A stretch of DNA of 8,692 nucleotides from UBA7332 sp051648105 (lineage in GTDB: Bacteria; Bacteroidota; Bacteroidia; Bacteroidales; UBA7332): the NCBI GenBank assembly GCA_051648105.1, contig JBOFEN010000058.1, positions 1-8,692 on the forward strand, read 5' to 3'. Under the pieces are notes generated by a model, which did not search any database, was not told the DNA's origin, and saw only the letters and a program-made list of their open reading frames with translations. Of this stretch, positions 5,833 to 8,692 are shown piece by piece. The position numbers and the translations under genes were made by a program. Every line of letters begins with the position of its first letter. The stretch's first letter is position 1.

Positions 5833-7176
5833 ATGTTACTGAATTCTTTAACTGCTATTTCTCCAATTGACGGACGATACAGAGACAAAGGTGCTGATTT
5901 AGCTCTATATTTCTCAGAATATGCTCTAATTCGCTACCGTGTCCTTGTTGAAATTGAGTATTTCATCGCTATTTGCGAACTACCCTTACCTCAACTTGCA
6001 AAGATTGACTCTAAACTATTTACGGAGCTCAGAAAAGTCTATCAACACTTTAGCGAAGGCGATGCCGAACGTATTAAAGCTATCGAAGCTGTAACAAACC
6101 ACGACGTTAAGGCTGTTGAGTATTTTATCAAAGAAAAGTTTGATATCCTTGGGCTTGAAGAGTATAAAGAGTTCATTCACTTTGGGTTAACATCACAAGA
6201 CATTAACAACACAGCTGTTCCTATCTCAATTGCTGATGCTCTAAAAGAGTCATATTACCCAGCTATCGAGGAACTTATCACTATGCTTAAGGATTACGCT
6301 AACCAATGGGATAATATCTCTATGCTAGCTAAAACACACGGGCAACCTGCCTCACCAACTCGTCTTGGTAAGGAGATCATGGTATTTGTCTATCGCCTAG
6401 AGCAGCAGCTCCAGATACTAAAAGAGACATCTATCAGTGGTAAGTTTGGTGGTGCTACAGGAAACTTCAACGCACACCAAATAGCCTATCCAATGTTTGA
6501 TTGGAAAGAGTTTGGAAACAAATTCCTTTCAGAAAAACTAGGCATCAATAGAGAAGAGTGGACTACTCAGATCTCAAACTACGACAATCTTGCGGCACAA
6601 TTTGACGCAATGAAGAGGATTAATACTATCCTTATAGACCTTAACAGAGATATGTGGCAATATATCTCTATGGAGTACTTCAAACAGAAGATCAAAGAGG
6701 GTGAAGTTGGCTCTTCAGCTATGCCTCATAAAGTAAACCCTATCGACTTCGAGAACTCAGAAGGAAACCTAGGAATAGCTAATGCTATCCTTGAGCACCT
6801 ATCATCAAAGCTACCTATCTCAAGACTTCAAAGAGACCTTACAGACTCAACAGTACTAAGAAATGTTGGCGCTCCTTTTGCCCACTCTCTTATTGCTTTC
6901 AAAAGCACAATCAAAGGCCTAGGTAAGCTTCTTCTAAATGAGAAAGCTATCTACAATGATCTTGAAGGTTGTTGGGCTGTAGTTGCTGAAGGTATTCAGA
7001 CTATTCTTCGTCGTGAAGGATATCCAAAACCTTATGAGGCGCTTAAAGACCTAACACGTACAAACCACGAGATAACAGCTCAATCTATTGCAGTTTTCAT
7101 CGATGGGCTCTCTGTATCCGAGGAGGTTAAAGCAGAACTACACAAAATAACACCACATTCATACACTGGTGTGTGA
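5833..7176 (+). CDS. purB: Adenylosuccinate lyase
   Basis: The 447-residue product is a full-length PurB of the E. coli type (about 456 residues). It performs two beta-eliminations releasing fumarate: SAICAR to AICAR in the de novo purine pathway, and adenylosuccinate to AMP. It belongs to the fumarase/aspartase superfamily and should be a cytosolic homotetramer. Visible motifs are the N-terminal SPIDGRY (10-16), TNHDVKAVEYF (88-98), GLTSQD (118-123), KTHGQPASPT (167-176, with the probable catalytic His169), GKFGGATGNFNAH (203-215) and the superfamily signature GSSAMPHKVNPIDFENSEGN (293-312). That signature's mobile loop carries the catalytic Ser at 294/295. All active-site motifs are intact. 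The rluB-like gene follows after 92 bases on the same strand with no clear terminator, so the two may be cotranscribed. Confidence 0.97.
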   Translation: MLLNSLTAISPIDGRYRDKGADLALYFSEYALIRYRVLVEIEYFIAICELPLPQLAKIDSKLFTELRKVYQHFSEGDAERIKAIEAVTNHDVKAVEYFIKEKFDILGLEEYKEFIHFGLTSQDINNTAVPISIADALKESYYPAIEELITMLKDYANQWDNISMLAKTHGQPASPTRLGKEIMVFVYRLEQQLQILKETSISGKFGGATGNFNAHQIAYPMFDWKEFGNKFLSEKLGINREEWTTQISNYDNLAAQFDAMKRINTILIDLNRDMWQYISMEYFKQKIKEGEVGSSAMPHKVNPIDFENSEGNLGIANAILEHLSSKLPISRLQRDLTDSTVLRNVGAPFAHSLIAFKSTIKGLGKLLLNEKAIYNDLEGCWAVVAEGIQTILRREGYPKPYEALKDLTRTNHEITAQSIAVFIDGLSVSEEVKAELHKITPHSYTGV

Positions 7177-7229
7177 ACAAATTATAGGGTTAAACTATTA
7201 TATCTCAGAGATAAATTTCAATTTGTAAC

Positions 7230-7245
7230 GAAGCCGTGAGGCTTC
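7230..7245 (+). other. Small GNRA-loop hairpin in the purB-rluB gap
   Basis: GAAGCC and GGCTTC form a perfect 6-bp stem around a GTGA tetraloop, 23 bases before the rluB-like ATG. A run of A's, not T's, follows it, and the other strand lacks a T tract after the stem, so it is not a terminator on either strand. It may shape the leader RNA, for example by stabilising its end or affecting translation. A 13-base palindrome (TATCTC-A-GAGATA, 7201-7213) lies just upstream. I found no complete promoter in the gap (best is TCAATTTG at 7218-7225). Function unknown. Confidence 0.4.
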
Positions 7246-7268
7246 AAAAAAAGTAATTTTAGAATAAA

Positions 7269-8692
7269 ATGGACGCAGACAACAGACCAAAACGCCCACG
7301 CATCACTCTTAATAATGATGCCAAAAGCGTTAGCCGTGACGGTAATGGCTATAACAGCGAGAGAGCGACATACAGAAGCAATGACAATCGTGACTCACGT
7401 CCTAGACGTGATTACAACAACGAAGGTAATGCTGACAACAATCGCGAAGGGAGATATGAAAATAGATCCTACAATCAAGGATCAAATAACTATGGCGAGC
7501 GCAAACAATATGGCAATCGCTCATTTGACAACAACAGATCATACAACCGCGAAGGTGGATACCAACAGCGTGAGGGTGGATTCCAACAGCGCGAGAATAG
7601 ATATCAAGGTAACCGCGAAGGTGGATTCCAACAACGTGAAGGTGGATACCAACAACGCGAAAATAGATATCAAGGCAACCGCGAAGGTGGATTCCAACAA
7701 CGCGAAGGTGGATTCCAACAACGTGAAGGTGGATTCCAACAACGCGAAAATAGATTCCAAGGTAACCGCGAAGGTGGATTCCAACAACGCGAAAATAGAT
7801 ATCAAGGCAATCGCGAAGGTGGATTCCAACAACGCGAAAATAGATATCAAGGCAATCGTGAAGGTGGATTCCAACAACGCGAAAACAGATTCCAAGGTAA
7901 CCGCGAAGGCGGATTCCAACAACGCGAAAACAGATTCCAAGGTAACCGCGAAGGCGGATTCCAACAACGCGAAAACAGATTCCAAGGTAACCGTGAAGGT
8001 GGATTCCAACAACGCAGCAACAGCCGCTATGGAAATAGCCAACCAGGAAACTTCCAACCTCGAAGCTCTCAAAGTGGGGCTTTTAGCAACAACAGATTTG
8101 GTGGCAACAACTTCCACAAAAACGATAACAACTACGATCCAAATGCTAAATATAGCAAGAAGAAGCAGATCGAATATGCTGATATCTTAACAGATCCGAA
8201 TGAACCAATTCGCCTAAACAAGTATATTGCAAATGCTGGTCTTTGCTCTCGTAGAGAAGCAGATGAGTTTATTGCAGCTGGAATGGTGAAGGTTAATGGT
8301 GAAGTTGTTACTGAACTTGGTACAAAAGTTAGCCGTACGGATGCTGTTTCTTTCAATGAGAAAGAAGTTAGTCCAGAGGGCAAAGTATATGTACTACTTA
8401 ACAAACCAAAAGATTGCGTTACCACTTCAGATGATCCACAAGAGAGACTTACTGTTCTTGACCTTGTGAAGAATGCATGTGACGAGCGCATTTACCCTGT
8501 TGGTCGTCTTGACCGCAACACTACGGGTGTTCTTCTTTTGACAAATGACGGTGATCTAGCATCTAAGCTTACTCACCCGAAATACAACAAGAAGAAGATC
8601 TACCACGTATGGTTGGACAAAGACGTTACAATGGAGGACATCAAGCTAATTGCTACAGGTATTGAACTAGAAGATGGAGAGATACATGCAGA
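7269..8692 (+). CDS. rluB: RluB/RsuA-family 23S rRNA pseudouridine synthase with long repetitive N-terminal extension, 5' part
   Basis: The frame is open from ATG 7269 (first start after an in-frame TAG at 7260-7262) to the right edge: 474 codons without a stop. The enzyme isomerises a uridine to pseudouridine in large-subunit rRNA (U2605 in E. coli for RluB). The conserved part begins at an S4 RNA-binding domain, RLNKYIANAGLCSRREADEF (from residue 315). The catalytic domain follows from about 373 (VYVLLNKPKD), with the family motif GRLDRNTTGVLLLTNDGDLA containing the catalytic Asp415. RluB itself is usually about 290 residues starting almost at S4, so some 310 extra residues precede it. These are a basic, Asn/Arg-rich start (RPKRPRI), a tandem repeat block (95-249) and an Asn/Ser/Gly-rich linker ending in KYSKKK. 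Cytosolic, acting on ribosome precursors. RluB versus another RsuA-family member is inferred; the C-terminus is outside the window. Confidence 0.9.
   Translation, partial: MDADNRPKRPRITLNNDAKSVSRDGNGYNSERATYRSNDNRDSRPRRDYNNEGNADNNREGRYENRSYNQGSNNYGERKQYGNRSFDNNRSYNREGGYQQREGGFQQRENRYQGNREGGFQQREGGYQQRENRYQGNREGGFQQREGGFQQREGGFQQRENRFQGNREGGFQQRENRYQGNREGGFQQRENRYQGNREGGFQQRENRFQGNREGGFQQRENRFQGNREGGFQQRENRFQGNREGGFQQRSNSRYGNSQPGNFQPRSSQSGAFSNNRFGGNNFHKNDNNYDPNAKYSKKKQIEYADILTDPNEPIRLNKYIANAGLCSRREADEFIAAGMVKVNGEVVTELGTKVSRTDAVSFNEKEVSPEGKVYVLLNKPKDCVTTSDDPQERLTVLDLVKNACDERIYPVGRLDRNTTGVLLLTNDGDLASKLTHPKYNKKKIYHVWLDKDVTMEDIKLIATGIELEDGEIHA
7551..8015 (+). repeat. In-frame tandem coding repeat (7- and 8-residue units) in the rluB-like gene
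   Basis: These 465 bases encode 155 residues made only of two units: EGG(F/Y)QQR (21 bases, 13 copies) and ENR(F/Y)QGNR (24 bases, 8 copies). The first part (7551-7745) mixes runs of one to three 7-residue units with single 8-residue units. From 7746 to 8015 they alternate strictly as six 45-base composite units. Units at 7881-7925 and 7926-7970 are identical in DNA, and the next (7971-8015) differs at two third-codon positions. All lengths are multiples of three, so copy-number change keeps the frame. The composite unit has two Glu, three Arg and one aromatic residue every 7-8 positions. Confidence 0.97.

Noticed and set aside
7551..8015. CRISPR-like array
   Set aside because: The units are contiguous, with no unique spacers, and they encode an in-frame peptide repeat.
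7539..8117. Minus-strand open frame with LLESTFA-like repeats
   Set aside because: Antisense shadow of the same coding repeat, with no independent promoter or conserved domain.
7315..8190. Long plus-strand open frame over the repeat region, rich in KVDSNNAK-like units
   Set aside because: It is a shifted reading of the in-frame repeat of the rluB-like gene. Repeat units are multiples of three bases, which keeps alternative frames open. The S4 and catalytic domains lie in the frame from 7269.
8132..8491. Minus-strand open frame over the S4 and catalytic region of the rluB-like gene
   Set aside because: The plus strand encodes recognisable S4 and pseudouridine synthase motifs there, and the minus frame shows no domain.

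Overview
The window is ordinary chromosomal DNA of a Bacteroidota bacterium, most likely order Bacteroidales. This rests on three things. The proteins read like Bacteroidales family members: an LpxH-type hydrolase, NhaD, a bacterial GH3 enzyme, NhaC, PurB and RluB. Several intergenic regions carry the Bacteroidota -7 promoter element TAnnTTTG, in the best case with a -33 TTTG. The genes lack clear Shine-Dalgarno sequences, as is usual in this phylum. The DNA is AT-rich. I see no mobile elements, CRISPR, tRNA or rRNA.

Layout. Positions 1-462 (+) hold the 3' end of a lipid A biosynthesis gene (lpxH). It converges on nhaD (527-1960, -) across a long perfect bidirectional terminator. Next on the minus strand come a small DUF1904/tautomerase-like gene (2055-2381), with its own terminator, and a GH3-family acyl-adenylating enzyme (2528-4042). 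A 418-base divergent intergenic region (4043-4460) separates GH3 from the plus-strand block. That block is nhaC (preferred start 4461, to 5759), purB (5833-7176) and the 5' part of a 23S rRNA pseudouridine synthase, rluB-like (7269 to beyond the window end). The last gene is open through the right edge.

Function. The set is mostly housekeeping: outer-membrane lipid A synthesis, sodium/proton homeostasis by two unrelated antiporters, purine synthesis and rRNA modification. Nothing ties them into one pathway. The two antiporters suggest sodium cycling matters to this organism.

Most worth a second look: (1) the RluB-like enzyme has an extension of about 310 residues before its S4 domain, containing 155 residues of tandem Glu/Gly/Gln/Arg/Asn repeats with regularly spaced Phe/Tyr; (2) the only complete promoter I find for the GH3 gene lies upstream of an intrinsic terminator pointing the same way, so the gene may be controlled by attenuation or the promoter may make a short RNA; (3) nhaC should probably start at ATG 4461, because the upstream GTG lies among its own promoter elements. 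I found no convincing multi-gene novel system.
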